The notes under the pieces: model-generated
The model's input: the letters and a program-made list of their open reading frames with translations, nothing else
The model's database searches: none
What the model was told of the DNA's origin: nothing
Program-made: the position numbers and the translations under genes
Origin: Flaveria trinervia
Taxonomy: Eukaryota > Streptophyta > Magnoliopsida > Asterales > Asteraceae
Assembly (NCBI GenBank): GCA_025506515.1
Contig: CM046452.1
Location: 46,937,168 to 47,001,167, forward strand
Reading direction: 5' to 3'
DNA: 64,000 nucleotides
In this document: in pieces, positions 31,930-44,334 of the stretch
How positions within the stretch are numbered: the first letter of the stretch is position 1
Layout: each line of letters opens with the position of its first letter

Positions 31930-34533
31930 TGTCACACCCCAACCTTGACGGCGGAAACGTCGAGATGTGAGGGTTAAGATTGTTCACAACCATATAACGC
32001 TATAATTAAATGTAAATATTTAAATTATAAGTTTCAAAGGGAAGTACAAACATAAGTATCAAACTTGAAATAAGTTCAAACATAAATCAAAACATAACAT
32101 AACATTTTAATTATTAAACTAGGTCCAAGTCCTAGTTTCATTGCAAGCTTCAAAAGTCCACTTTAAACTTGGGGATTTCCTGAAACATGATAAAAATAAA
32201 AAAGGTCAACTATAATAGTTGGTGAGTTTCCAAGGTTTCATACATAATATGATAAGATTACAAGTAGCAATTCATGTCATAGGTTATAAGTTAGTAAGGT
32301 TATAGAACACATATCGTTACAACCAAACTCGACTTGATTACAAGTATATAAGATTGGCTAAGTGTATTTGGTTCCCATGATGAACAAGCGTACGTCAGTA
32401 GGAGTCGGCAATACATCGACTTTAGCATCAAATAGGCTTGTCAGGCCCAAAGATCTAAGACGTCGCCAGGCTAGCAATAGTTAATGATTGTAAACAAACT
32501 ATGTATCTCATATAATCACTTACAACACACAAATAACCATGACAAAATATAAAGATGAATTGAAAGTGCATTACAAGTCTCAAATGTTTATAAGTGTACG
32601 ATGTATAAGTATCATGTTTCACCCCAAAATAGTGTGAAAAATGTAAAAAGGGGCAAGGAAAACTCACTTGGTCAAATAAGTATATATTAGATTATTAATA
32701 AGATATAGTAATCGTCGTTCCAACGTAAAATCTTCACAATGCACCCTAGTATATAGATATTACAAGATTTAAGCTTAAACATAATGAGTTTAACTAATTA
32801 ATGAGTACTAGGGTTAAGTGGATTTTTGGGGTTTGTTAAATAATTATATTTAACAAATGAAAATCATTTATATTTTCTAAAAAGATATATATATCTATAT
32901 TTTATACAAAAATGTGAAAAAGAAACACTTATAACATTTTGAAAGTTTCATAAAGTTTGAATAAATTTTTATAACAAAAAGAATTAAGTACTATTAAACA
33001 ATATTAATTGAAAAGAAACGTTTTGAAACAATAATAATTTTTAATTATTATTTGTAATCCATTTTATTATTCATGAACAATCTTTGTTAAAATGTTTTAT
33101 TAAAAATAATTATTTAAACTAAAAGAGAAATACAGAAAATATATGATGGCTTTTGAAAATATTTAAAGTTTATAAAAATAATTTTTATACATATTAAAAA
33201 GTTTTTATAATTTAATTAAGGGTTAAAACCCTTCAAAAAATAACATGATGGTGCCCGGGTTCGAACCCGAGACCTCATGTGTGTGAATGAAGTAACTTAA
33301 CCAGTGAACCAGGCTCTCAGCCGCAGTATGTATTGATTTTTAATTCTTAAATATGAAACCTAAACAAATCCCCAAATTTCCTCATGAACCCTAGATTAAT
33401 CGAACCCAAAATTGAGCAATGATTCGTGAGTTTCAACCCAATTAATCTTAGGGTTTTTAATCCCTAAGTGAAATCGAGTAGATTGATATGTTAAACCTAC
33501 CTGATTAAGATTGATTTCGATGCCACAGACCGAGGAATAGTCGCGACCCGAGTGGTATAGCGTTCACGATGCAAATGATAATGGAAATTCAATTAATTGT
33601 GCAGGAAACTTCCACGTGACTCAAGGGTTGAAAGCCCTCTATCAATTTCATTTGAGATGGTTCAGAGAATGGGTTTCGTTTAGCTTGCAGACCGCGACAG
33701 TGTTGATGATCGAAGCACTTTGTTTGTGTGTTTTTAGGTAAAATTACGTTGAGTAGAAGCTTAGGTATGGTTAGACGATCGTGTAGGTGTCTTTAATTTG
33801 ATTATCATTAAGTATTAATGCCCGAACGGCTTGAAGGTTTAATGTGAATCAGTTACCGAGTTCGTTCCTCTACTACACGATGTTAAACCCAATTTAAAGC
33901 TTTTAATGCGACCGAATAAGTTCACAGATCGGTTGTTCAACGTTTGAGGTTCGGTTTCGTGTGTTTTGCCTACCTTTGGGGCCCCGCCGGAGTTCGAACG
34001 GTGGCCGGCCGGAAGGTCACCGGAAAAACGGGAAATGAGAGGGGAAAAAAAGTTTGAGTTTTAATTATTTACACAGTTAGCCCCTGTAGTTTTCATTTTG
34101 ATATTTTATGTAAAAAAACTTTCTTTTGAAGTTTTAATGTCAACAAAACAGCCCCCTTGAATTAATAAACACTAAGTTTTAAACATTATTATTTATTTTA
34201 AGTTTAAAAGTTTTTATAAATTATTATTACTACCATTATTTATTTACTATTATTTTTTTTAATTTTATTATTATTAGCTAATATTATTATTATTATTCTT
34301 TAATATTATTATTATTTAATAATATATTATTATTAGTATTATTAACATTAGTATTATAGTTATTATTTTTATTGTGTACAATTTAATTGTTTAAGTTAAC
34401 TTTTCAAGAAATATAGTAAGATAAAGAAAGCAAACATAAGTTGCCCACAAGTTTTATAAATAGCATAACTAGGTCTTATAAGAATTAACAAAATTAACTT
34501 GAAAGGTCTTATAAGAATTAACAAGATGTTACA
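31930..34533 (-). mobile_element. Gypsy solo LTR in the C1 protease region
   Basis: 2604 bp from TGTCACACCCC (31930) to AAGATGTTACA (34533), flanked by AAGAC (31925-31929 and 34534-34538). Its ends and A/B-box region match the G1 LTR in inverse orientation, so it is a diverged relative of G1. No PBS or coding sequence is inside. An AT-rich TTA/AAT tract (about 34190-34375) corresponds to the microsatellite of the G1 LTR. Confidence 0.9.
33257..33311 (-). promoter_or_regulatory. Pol III-like A box and B box in solo LTR
   Basis: On the minus strand TGGTTCACTGG (33311-33301) and GGTTCGAACCC (33267-33257), 33 nt apart, as in G1, although the sequence between them differs. Confidence 0.6.
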
Positions 34534-36170
34534 AAGACAGACAAGAATGTCTGGATCATAGACAATGGTTGTTCCAGGCAATAGGTCCTACTCAGAACTT
34601 TGAAAGGATGGATGGAGGACCAGTTGCTTTTGGAGGAGATGAAGGTGGTTACATTTCTGGAAGGGGCAAGGTCACAAATAGTAAGCTCAGCATAGAAAAT
34701 GTAAACTTTGTTAAGGAACTTAGATACAATCTTCTGAGTGTATCTCAATTTTGTGATCAGAGTCATAACATGCTCTTTACTGAGCATGAGTGCATTGTTC
34801 TTAAGCCTGGCGTGGTCATTCCTCATGAGCATATCCTGCTTAGAGCCCCCAGAAAAGGAAACATGTACAAGATGGACTTGCAAGAAACCTCTCCCTCTAG
34901 AGAAGTTTCATGCTTTCTTTCTAAAGACAATAATGATGAGTCTTTCCTATGGCATAAAAGAATGTGCCATGTAAACTTTAGAACATGAATAAATTAATTA
35001 AGCATGATTTGGTAACTGGAATGCCAAAGAAAGAGTTTACAAGTGATGACCAGTGTGTTGCATACCTGAAAGGGAAGCAACATAAGGTATCTTACAAGCC
35101 TAAGGAAAGGAACTTCATCACTACACCCCTACACTTGTTACATATGGATTTCTTTGCCCCACCAGTGTAATGAGTTTAGGAAGGACCTTATCTGTCTAGT
35201 AATCACAGATGACTTTACAAGATTTACTTGGGGTTTCTTCCTTAGAACTAAGGATGAGACTCCTGAGATTCTAAAGAATTTCATCTTAAAGATTGAGAAT
35301 CAGTCTAATCATAAGGTCAAAATCATAAGATGTGATCAAGGAACTGAATTGAAGAACCAAATCCTTGATACATTTTGTGATGAAAAAGGTATTACAAGAA
35401 AATTTAGTGCTCCCAGGACTCCTCAGCAAAATGGTGTTACTGAGAGGAGAAACAGGACACTGATTGAAGCTGCAAGAACCATGCTGTCTGACTCTAAGCT
35501 GCCTATCACCTTCTGGGCAGAGGCAGTAAACACTGCCTGCTATGTGCAGAATAGAGTTTTAGTAGTTAAGACTCATGGCAAGACTCCTTATGAACTTTGG
35601 CACAAGAGGAAACCTTTCATTGGTTTTCTCAGGTCATTTGGATGTCCTTGCACCATCTTGAATACCAAAGATCAAATTGCCAAGTTTGCTGAGAAATCAG
35701 ATGATGGACACTTTATTGGATACTCTTCCCAAGCTAAAGCTTATAGAGTGTACAATCTCAGAACTAGAATTATTGAGGAGTCAGCCAATGTGACTTTCAA
35801 TGAACACACACCCTGTGTTGTTGGTTCTGGTCCAGATTGGTTATTTGATCTTGATTTAGTTACCAACTGTTTTAACAAATCTTGTGAGAATGTTTTAAAA
35901 TCTGTAGAAAATTTAAATACAGGTGATCCTGATCCAAGATTTGAGCTAGGAAGACCTTCAAGTCATACATCTTCAGCTCCAGTTGGAACTACTTCTACAA
36001 ATGAGGTTTCTATCAGCACAATAATGACAAACTCAGCTGATACATCTAGTATGCCTTCAAATTCCAGCTCAGAGGCTCTACTACCAGAAAAGAACACCTC
36101 AATTGTGGAAGACAACAATGGTGGTGGTGACAGTGACCAAGAATTCTTGATGCCACTAACCACACCATAA
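34534..36170 (+). pseudogene. pol: Copia C1 protease and integrase
   Basis: Protease motif VWIIDNGCS at 34549-34575: the usual DSG is DNG (AGT to AAT). A short deletion and stop follow. The GAG-pre-integrase domain (34569-34985: NLLSVSQFCDQ, SFLWHKRMCHVNF) gives the HH part of the zinc finger; in the CC part the second Cys is Tyr (CVAYLKGKQHK). Integrase core: HMDFFAP, stop at about 35168, then ITDDFTRFTWGFF, IRCDQGTELKN and PQQNGVTERRNRTLIEAART give the D-D-E set. The end (GKTPYELWHKRKP, FGCPCTILNTKDQ) is the copia integrase C-terminus, followed by a Ser-rich linker. Inactive through stops and missing residues. Confidence 0.9.
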
Positions 36171-37944
36171 ATGAGAACATCAATGATGTCACACACTATT
36201 TGGATCAAGTCTCACTTGAAAAGTGTGCTGATGTGGTGGGAGAAACATCTATGCCAGATCTAAATTTCTCTAATTTAGATCTTTCTCAACAACTTGCTGT
36301 GATTCTTCAGCTTAGGATCCATAAGTCTCACCCTACCACAACATCATTGGAGATGTTGTCTCAGGGGTAAAGACAAGAGGACAAACCCATGAAGAAAATG
36401 TTTATCTTCACTCTTTTTTTCTATCCTAGATAGAGTCAAAGAAAGTTGATGAAGCTCTAAAGGATGGAAGTTTGGTTGAAGCTATGCAACAAGAGCTGCT
36501 TCAATTCAAAAGGCAGAAAAAACCTTTGTCCTCTTCCTTCTGGGAAGACTACCATTGGAACCAAATAGGTGTTTAGGAACAAGAAAGATGATAGAGGCAT
36601 CATCATCAAGAACAAAGCTAGACTGGTTGTTCAAGGATACACACAAAAGAAGGGATTGACTACACTGATGTCTTTGCTTCAGTGGCAAGATTAGAAGCTG
36701 TTACGATATTCCTGGCATTTGCTGCATCCAAGAACTTCAAGGTCTTTCAGCTTGATGTGAAGTGTGCCTTTTTATATGGAGTGTTAGATGAAGAGGTTTA
36801 TGTCAAACACCCACCTGGCTTTGTAGATTCTGATCATCCTGATTATGTCTGCAAGCTTGACGAAGCTCTCTATGGGTTGCATCAGGTACTCAAGAAATGG
36901 TATGAGACACTATCTGAGTATCTTTGTAAACATGGATACATGAGAGGTACTATAGATGGAACTCTCTTCATCAAAGGACAGGGAAAAGACATGTTTCTAG
37001 TTCAAGTATATGTGGATGACATCATCTTTGGTTTAACTAATCCAAAGCTCTACAAAGACTTTGAGAAGCTGATGAAAGACAGATTTGAAATGAGTGCCAT
37101 GGGGGAACTTAATTTCTTTCTGGGAATTCAAGTCATGCAAGTTAAAGATGGCATCTTCATAAGTCAGTCAAAGTATGTTCAGGACATACTTAAGAGGTTC
37201 AACATGACTGACTGTAAAATTGCTAAGACACCCATAGCTAGGAACCACTCCCTTGGACCTGATCTTGAGGGGGAGTGGGTAGATGAGCACTTATACAGGG
37301 CTATGATTGGGTCTCTTATGTATCTTACTGCTAGCAGGCCTGATATCATGTTTGCTACTTGCATCTGTGCAAGATATCAAGCCAACCCTAAGATGTCTCA
37401 CTGTCAAGAGGATTCTAAGATACCTCAAAGGTGCATCAACACTTGGTTTATGGTATCCCAAGAATCCTGACTTCAATCTGTATGCCTATACAGATAGTGA
37501 CTATGGTGGTTGCAATATGAATTCAAAGTCTACATCTGGGGGATGTCAATTTCTTGGTGAAAGGGTTGTCTCATGGTAATGCAAGAAATAATCCTGTGTC
37601 TCTGCATCAACTGCTGAAGCTGAATACATTGCTGCTGCAAGCTGCTGTGCTCAAGTACTTTGGATTCAAAATCAGATGTTGGACTATGGGTTAAACTTCA
37701 AGGAGACTCCCATTCATATTGACAACAACAGTGCTATCTCAATCACAAAGAACCCTGTGTAGCACTCAAGGACAAAGCACATCAATATCAGGTATCATTT
37801 AATAAGAGATAACTATGAAAAGAGATTAATTAAACTAGTCAAAGTTCACACAGATGAACAATATGCTGATCTGTTTACAAAGGCTTTTGATGAACAAAGA
37901 TTTAAATATCTAATATCAGCTATTGGGATGATAAACTTTGAGTA
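36171..37944 (+). pseudogene. pol: Copia C1 reverse transcriptase and RNase H
   Basis: The RT N-terminus is scattered over 36171-36680 (VFRNKKDDRGIIIKNKARLV, VQGYTQKKG) with frameshifts; the main RT frame is 36682-37470: FQLDVKCAFLYGVLDEEVY, catalytic YVDD at 37009-37020, GELNFFLGIQV. A frameshift near 37400 leads to RNase H (37480-37944) with YTDSDYGG, STAEAEYIAA and DNNSAI supplying the acidic residues, and stops near 37577-37590 and 37760. The end (HTDEQYADLFTKAFDEQRF, ISAIGMINFE) is typical of the Sirevirus side of copia. Confidence 0.9.
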
Positions 37945-38110
37945 AGTTTTTCTTAAAACTAATTCTTATTATTTCTTAAAAAATATGTGTGTCCTAAGTT
38001 GTCTACTTCATCACTTTCATAAGCTCATGTTTTCGTTGGATAAAATTTCTTTTTGAAGACTTTCCTTAGATTTTTGAAAATTTCTGATACTTCGAAAGTT
38101 ATGCTTTTAA

Positions 38111-38412
38111 CTTCGGAAGCAAATCATGCCTTCAAAATAAATACCTGTCTAAGAAATTTACCTTCGGAAGAGCTTTCAGATTTATCTTCCAAAGCTTAAA
38201 TACTTGTCTCAGACACTTACTTATTTTCAAGGACCATTTACTTCCGAAGCAAAATTAACTCTCGGAAGCTTTGTTGTTTTGTATACAAAGCACTCAAGTT
38301 TTAATTTCTCTTCCGAAGCAAAATTCTCAAAACTCTCAGGAAATTCTTCCGAAGTCATTTTAGCTTCAAAGCTTTTTAATTAAAACTTCCGAAGATAATT
38401 AACCTTCGGAAG
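38111..38412 (+). repeat. CTTCCGAAG/CTTCGGAAG cluster in post-pol spacer
   Basis: Exact motifs at 38111, 38162, 38241, 38310, 38346, 38386 and 38404, plus near-matches (CTCGGAAGC, CTTCCAAAGC), in otherwise AT-rich non-coding sequence between RNase H and the extra coding region. Both orientations are mixed. Confidence 0.85.
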
Positions 38413-38653
38413 CTTTTTGACTTCCAAGAAAATTAACTTTTGAGTAAAAGTAAACTAGTTTTTTAGAGGTGGGACCGACATCCGGATTTCAAAGTTTATC
38501 CTCTTTCATTAAACTTTATCTGAAATCCTTGTCACATATAAACCCAATGGTTTCCCCCTCTTTCTACATCTGTTCTTCCTCCAAACCTAAAATCCCAAAT
38601 TTCTTTCTGAAATTTCTTTCTCTCTTCTTTCTTCATCCTTAAGCTACTTCAAA

Positions 38654-41600
38654 ATGGCCAACCTTGCTCACGAAAATGATCCTAACTTTACCATACAGCT
38701 ACACAGATAACACAATCAGGTTGCTCTGTTAAGCTCTGAGAAAGATCCTCATTTCTCAGAGGTTTGTTGTTTCCTAACTCTGTCAAACTACTTCACATCC
38801 TTAACCATTGATCCTCCACTCTATGAGGATCAGCTGCTTGAATTCTAGAAGACCTGCCAAGAGGTCATTATGGACGGGGAGAAGGCACTGTCTGCCACAA
38901 TGCAGGGGAGAACAATCTTCATCACTCCGGCCATCATCAATAGGCATCTTCAGCTGGATGATGAAGAAGGTGAGGTGTTCTTCCCAAAGGATGTTGTCAA
39001 TCATTCCTTTGAGCAGATGGGATATGAGGGAGATTTCTCTATAAAGACCTTTAGGAAAGGGAAGGTATCATCCCAATGGAGATTCCTGCTCCATGTGGTC
39101 ATCCACAGCTTATCAAACAAGCATGATGAATGGGACCAGATTCCTGAGGATTTCTCCTTCATAATTCATGGAATGGTTCAGGGGGTCAAATTCAGGTATT
39201 CTCAATTTGTTTATACAAATTTACTTGCTAATTTAGACTCCTTAGAGTATTACATGTTTTCTAGATATGTCCAGTACATTCTTAACTGTGAACTGGGCTC
39301 ACAGTTGAAGGAAACAGGTAACATTCTTAAATTAGGATAGATGAAGCCCGACATCTTTAAAATTCTGTGAAAGCCCACTATTGGATTCTCTGGGGTAGAA
39401 ACAGCCCTAGTCCCAAAAATGTTAGAGCTAATTACTCAAGGTGACAACCTAGCAGCACAAGCTAGTGTTGAGCCCACACCTACTACCTCCTAACCACTCT
39501 CACAGCCTCAAATCACCATCACTTAACAAAGAAAATCCAAACGAACCCCTGCTTAGGCTATTTAGTCTGTGGAGGCCCCCATATACTCACCCATACAGGA
39601 AGAAGTGGACATTGGAGCTCCCACTTCTCCTGAGGAGCAGACCACTCCCATCTCTTCAAGAATCATGCTAAGGTTTCTCATGCTCAGCCTGATGAGCTCA
39701 TTAGCCCAACTGCCTTAAGCCATCACACTAAGTCTCAACACTCAAGTGATCAACCTTCAGAGAGCAGTTAGCATCCCTAGCCTATAGATCTCAACCAAGC
39801 AATTCCCAACCTTGACTTTTATACTGATGAAGATCTAGGTTTCAGTGAGTATAATGAGTCTTTTTTTTCCTACTCAAGGAGAGATGAATACTCCTGAGTC
39901 TCCTACATCTATCCCACATCAGTCACCTACAACTGAGGTGTACACTCCTGAACCTGTTCAGGATGTCCATATGGAAGAGGCTCTCACTTCTGAAAGTGAT
40001 TACATCATTAAGACCTCAATCATGGCAACTCAGCCCACTGACATCTCAACTGAGATTGCCAGTGAGCAAAGGAAAACCAACAGCCAAGAACCTTAAGCTG
40101 GTGGTGAGAGAGAGGACTTTGGTCCAATCATCTCATCCCCCAATGAGTCTTCTAATGAAGATGAGGGGAATCTGAGACTACTAGTGCAAAAACTGTCTAA
40201 AACATGCACTTACTTAGTCTCAAAGGTCAGTCACCTTGAATCTCAGGTGACTACCTTACACAACAGGATCAATGATCAGCAACTTGAGATTTCATATCTT
40301 AAGGAAAAACTAGCTGGGAGACCCTTAAGAAGAGCTCAACCAGGAACACAAGAACCTGTGCATGTGATTGGCCTATCTTCCAGCTCCCCTATGCAAGTGG
40401 GTGATGCTACCAAAAAGAGAGAGAAAGTCATTACAGCCACAGAACCTAGGAGTTCTTCAGAGAGAATGGACACTGAGGACTCACCATCCTCACTTGCAAT
40501 TATGCATTCTCAACAACCACCTCAAGTTCACATTGATGTGGACTACATAGACTCCTTCATATAGAGTTTGTTTGAGGATGGGATACCAAGGGATATGTCA
40601 CCTTCACCATCTTCCAATCACATCATTGGGTGGAGGTATGACAACATCAAGAAAGCCCTAATCATCATAAGAGTTCAAGGACAACAAGAAGTCTTCAATT
40701 TTCAGACCTTGGACTACTATGAAGGTCTGGATCTAGTCAACATGCCACTTGTCAACCCAAGCCAATCAAGACAAGCTGACAGACTGGCTAAAAGAATCCA
40801 AGACAGGATCACTGCAAAGTTCAGCTTAAGAAGGAGACTTAGGCAATCAGGCAATGCCATCGGTCAACTGGATGTTGAGGAGGACTCTAAGATTAGCTTC
40901 ATAGGGGAATCCTTGACTGAAGACCCAGTGGCAAAACCTGAGAGCCCTGTCTCATCATCATCAACTGCTGCAGAGATCCACATTCCTTCTGAGACACCTG
41001 CTGGTGAAGCTGCTTCTCAGCCTCTCTCTGGCCTGAGCTCAGATGCTGCAACAAGCAATGAAGGCCAAAGCTCTCTCCACCCTGAGTCACAAAGGTCTGT
41101 GAGTGACAAAGGGAAAAGAAAAATGACAACTGAGGAGATTGAGGAGGAGGAGAGAGAGAGAGGAAAAAGAGGCTAAGGGGAGAAAGTTCCTCTGCTGAGT
41201 ATTCAAGACTCATGGAGTCTGCTATCGGGGCTGCCCCCAGACCAGATACTCAGAATGATGAGTTAAGGGCAGTAAGGATAAACTATTTGCAGACTAGGAA
41301 CTATGACATAGACAATGCCATTTCTCTCCCCTTAGATGAGTTGAAAGAACTGGTTGACCTGGAAAGGTCAAGGGAGAAGAAGGAGGCAGAAGATGTAGAA
41401 CTCCTAGTGCAAGTCAAAGAACAAAGAAGAAGAAAAAGACTATACAAGGATATGCCTACCCTCTCCCTAGTTCAGAAAGTCCTGCAGAAGAAGATGTGGT
41501 TCAACAAGAACCTTAGGTAGAAAAAGAAGAAGAAAGGATCAAGATGATCAACTACCTGAATGCCACAGGCTTCTATCAGGCGGATGCACTCCTTCCCTTG

Positions 41601-42472
41601 TCCTATGATTATGTTGAGTTTGAGTACTTAAAACAGCTTGAACTTGAGATAATCAAGGACAGAAAGACAACTAAGAAGAAACTATGGGAAGAAGCTGCAA
41701 AATCAAGAGCCATCATCCAAAAGAACATGAAGAAGTCTGCTGATAGGTAGAGGATGATGAGCTTCTTGAAGCTATATGGATTCTTCGGAAGGAGACTTGG
41801 CCCCATGTCTCTATCCACTATGGATAAGCATATTAGGGTGATCAAGAAGAAGATCAAAAGTGGAGAGCTCATTGACTTACACTCCACTCCAAGTCAAGCC
41901 CCACCTAAAGTGGAGGTTAAGGTTGAACAACCAGAGACAACACAACCTGGACCTCCTATTGAAACTCAGCAAGCTTCATCTTCTGATCCACAGCAGGGTC
42001 AACCTCCCTCTCCTTCTGAGCCTGAGAGAGAGGAAGTCCCAACTGAGAAAGACAGTGAAGATCAATCTGGTGTTGCAGGCCAGTCTTCTCAGTTAAAATC
42101 TGGTAAGAGAAAGAAGAGGATGGCTTCTAAACCAAAGCCAAAGAAGAAGAAGACTGCACCCTCTTCTAAATCCCAGGATGAGTTAGAACATCTTGAGATT
42201 ATGCAGCCAGAGGATGCTACATCAACTCCAATTCAAACAGCTCCTCTAGCATCAGGAAGACCCATCTTGTTTTGGCCATACACCACAAATCCAGAAGATG
42301 GCATGTCATTAGAGATCAAGGCATTGAAGACACTTATACATGGCAAGATATGTTTCAGTTGCCTCTGCATGACCTCTTTGATATGAGAAGACACTTTGAT
42401 AGTCTAAAGGATCCTAATCACCTCATGAAGAAAGGATTGGTGATCATCCTAATGAGGACTGTTGATATCTGA
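38654..42472 (+). pseudogene. Extra coding region of copia C1 between pol and 3' LTR
   Basis: About 1270 codons from ATG 38654 to a stop at 42472; start and end are in one frame, with nonsense codons (e.g. 38708, 38849, 39338) and local frameshifts around 41180-42270. N-terminal domain (about residues 1-230): IINRHLQLDDEEGEVFFP, MGYEGDF, VSSQWRFLLHVVIHSLS, FRYSQFVYTNLLANLD, MFSRYVQYILN. This resembles the putative plant transposon protein domain in Asteraceae copia-linked proteins. Then a Pro/Ser/Glu-rich linker, a coiled coil (LVSKVSHLESQVTTLHNRI, 40200-40310), a basic segment, long Glu/Lys-rich stretches (41110-41520), a Lys-rich segment (GKRKKRMASKPKPKKKK) and a short conserved-looking end. 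No signal peptide or membrane segment is obvious, so it is not clearly envelope-like. Function unknown. Confidence 0.75.
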
Positions 42473-42499
42473 AGTCTTGTAAGTGTTTTGGTAGCATCA

Positions 42500-42513
42500 G
42501 CCTAGGGGGAGTT
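42500..42513 (+). promoter_or_regulatory. Polypurine tract of copia C1
   Basis: CCTAGGGGGAGTT directly precedes the 3' LTR start TGTAGAGATTAATG at 42514. Confidence 0.85.
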
Positions 42514-43286
42514 TGTAGAGATTAATGAAGAGGCTGATGCAACCTAAACATCTTAAGTCTATCCTGCATGTTGCACAAGTGCATTAAAGAAGAAGCTTAG
42601 GAAGTTTCACACATGAAACAGAAACACTCTAAGTGTGAAATCTTCCGAAGCCAAGACCAATATCTTCCGAAGCCAAACATGAAGTCTTCCGAAGCTTCAA
42701 GTTCATGAATACAAATTTCTTCCGAAGACTTTTAGTAACATGCTTTATCTGATGTACTGTTCCATAAAGCTGGACCCCTTTCCGCTGCATCTCTGCAAGT
42801 CACCAACTTACATGAGTTGGTGAAAAGGTCCATGCTTTTGGTAACTGTACATTGAGGTCTTGAGTCTGTAACTTTCTACTTTATGTACTTTATCCTTTTT
42901 GTAATAGATAAGGATGTGAGCTATGGCATGTCATAGTCACAAGTCAAAAGACAATCTGCCTTTTGACTCTACAATTGATTTTGTTTGTGTCTAGTTAATT
43001 GTATCCAGCTAGCTTTCAAAGTATAGTTGGTTGTAGGATGTAGTATAAGTATCTCATGTTCTTGTATCTTTCTAATATGCTTTGTAACACTTTTAATAGA
43101 ATATAGAGAAAGCAATATACCGCATTCTTGAAAACCATACACTTGTGTTTTTTGTGTTCCGTCTCTTGCATTACTTCTGTTCTTAGCATCTCAACTTGGT
43201 TAATCCAGTTTACTGTTTGATCAAAGTTTAGTTAATCTTCTCTTTGTCTTGTTGTGTTATAACTTACACCCTTCAACGATCCTGTA
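42514..43286 (+). mobile_element. 3' LTR of copia C1
   Basis: 773 bp, nearly identical to the 5' LTR apart from substitutions and a deletion in the motif region; CTTCCGAAG at 42642, 42664, 42686 and 42719. It ends ACGATCCTGTA and is followed by ACAGT. Confidence 0.92.
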
Positions 43287-43484
43287 ACAGTCATATTTCG
43301 TAACATAATTGTTTCATGAATGATAATACATTGTGGGTGGCGATGAGGTTAAAATTGCAACCAATGTGGCGATATGTATACTAGAAAGGATGACACGTGA
43401 CGACAAGAGATGATTGACTAAGAATAAGAGCCAGGTAAAAATTTTCTCATAGCGATTTAAAATTCACTACAATGCTTAGTGTTA

Positions 43485-43577
43485 AAATTTTTTATTAGAT
43501 TGATTGATCTAATATGTATAAATATAGTATGTCAAATTTTTTATTAGATTGATTGATCTAATATGTATAAATATAAG
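43485..43577 (+). repeat. Two tandem copies of a 49-bp unit
   Basis: The block AAATTTTTTATTAGATTGAT continuing through TGATCTAATATGTATAAATATA is repeated perfectly, starting at 43485 and 43534. Confidence 0.9.
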
Positions 43578-44309
43578 TGTATAATATTCGAGTCATACCT
43601 GGCCAAGCGGACCTTTGCTTGTGCGTGGCTCATTTACAAACCGACCCGACCCAATTGGCTCGTTAACAACCTAGCAGAAGTTCGAATGGACATTCTCAAG
43701 CAAATTCCGAACGAGCACCGATCAAGTGGCGAGCACTTTGGACGTTCCTACTAATTAATGGCCTTTTAGCTTTTAATACGAAATCTTCTTTTGGTTAGAG
43801 GATACTAGTTTACGAATTCATGCAAATATTTATGTGTTGACAATCCTAAAGTTTAGTTGAGAGTTTTGTCCATGTTGTAAATTCAAGTGAATCGCCATCA
43901 AATTATCTAAATTTGAAAGTTACACACATTTCTCTCAATTTAATCTCTCTCCAATTAAATAATTACTTTAATTACTAATAAAATTATTTTAATACATTTT
44001 AATATATAATAGATTAAGAAAGAAATCTGTTTATTAAGGTTATTTCTAAATAAATTAATATTTTTAATAAGTCAATTTTTTAAAACAAAAAATAATCAAA
44101 TTTCGTAGCTGTAATAAGAAAATTTTTTAAAATGTTTTTTATACAGTTTATTTTAGAATACAATGTTTATTTTTTTAAAAATTTTAAAAAGTTGATATCA
44201 CTATTTTATTATTTATAGTCATTTCCGATACGTAATTTCAGTTATATCATATCTTAAAATATCTTATTATAATTAATATATTTATTATATTAATATTTTA
44301 TTTATTTAA

Positions 44310-44334
44310 CCCGTGTAATACACGAGTTTACTAA
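44310..44334 (+). mobile_element. Helitron-like 3' terminus
   Basis: A short hairpin (CCGTGTAATACACGAG) followed 5-6 nt later by CTAA resembles plant Helitron 3' ends (GC-rich hairpin plus CTRR). I could not place a matching TC-type 5' end, so the extent is unknown. Confidence 0.35.

Larger units (their letters stand above)
28305..43286 (+). mobile_element. Sirevirus-like Ty1/copia C1 with extra 3' coding region
   Basis: 14,982 bp, flanked by ACAGT (28300-28304 and 43287-43291). Order: 5' LTR, gag, protease/integrase, RT, RNase H, then about 4.5 kb of spacer and additional coding sequence, PPT and 3' LTR. Integrase before RT defines copia. The long two-knuckle gag, the RNase H end (LISAIGMINFE) and extra coding sequence after pol resemble the Sirevirus lineage. 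Removing the nested solo LTR gives about 12.4 kb. All genes are broken by stops and frameshifts. Confidence 0.92.

Noticed and set aside
38654..42472. Calling the extra copia region an envelope gene
   Set aside because: No signal peptide, furin-like site or membrane segment is visible; the charged and coiled-coil content points elsewhere.
43563..43754. 63-codon ORF with a non-random look
   Set aside because: GC-richer than its surroundings but no domain, start context or splice sites recognised; left within the spacer.
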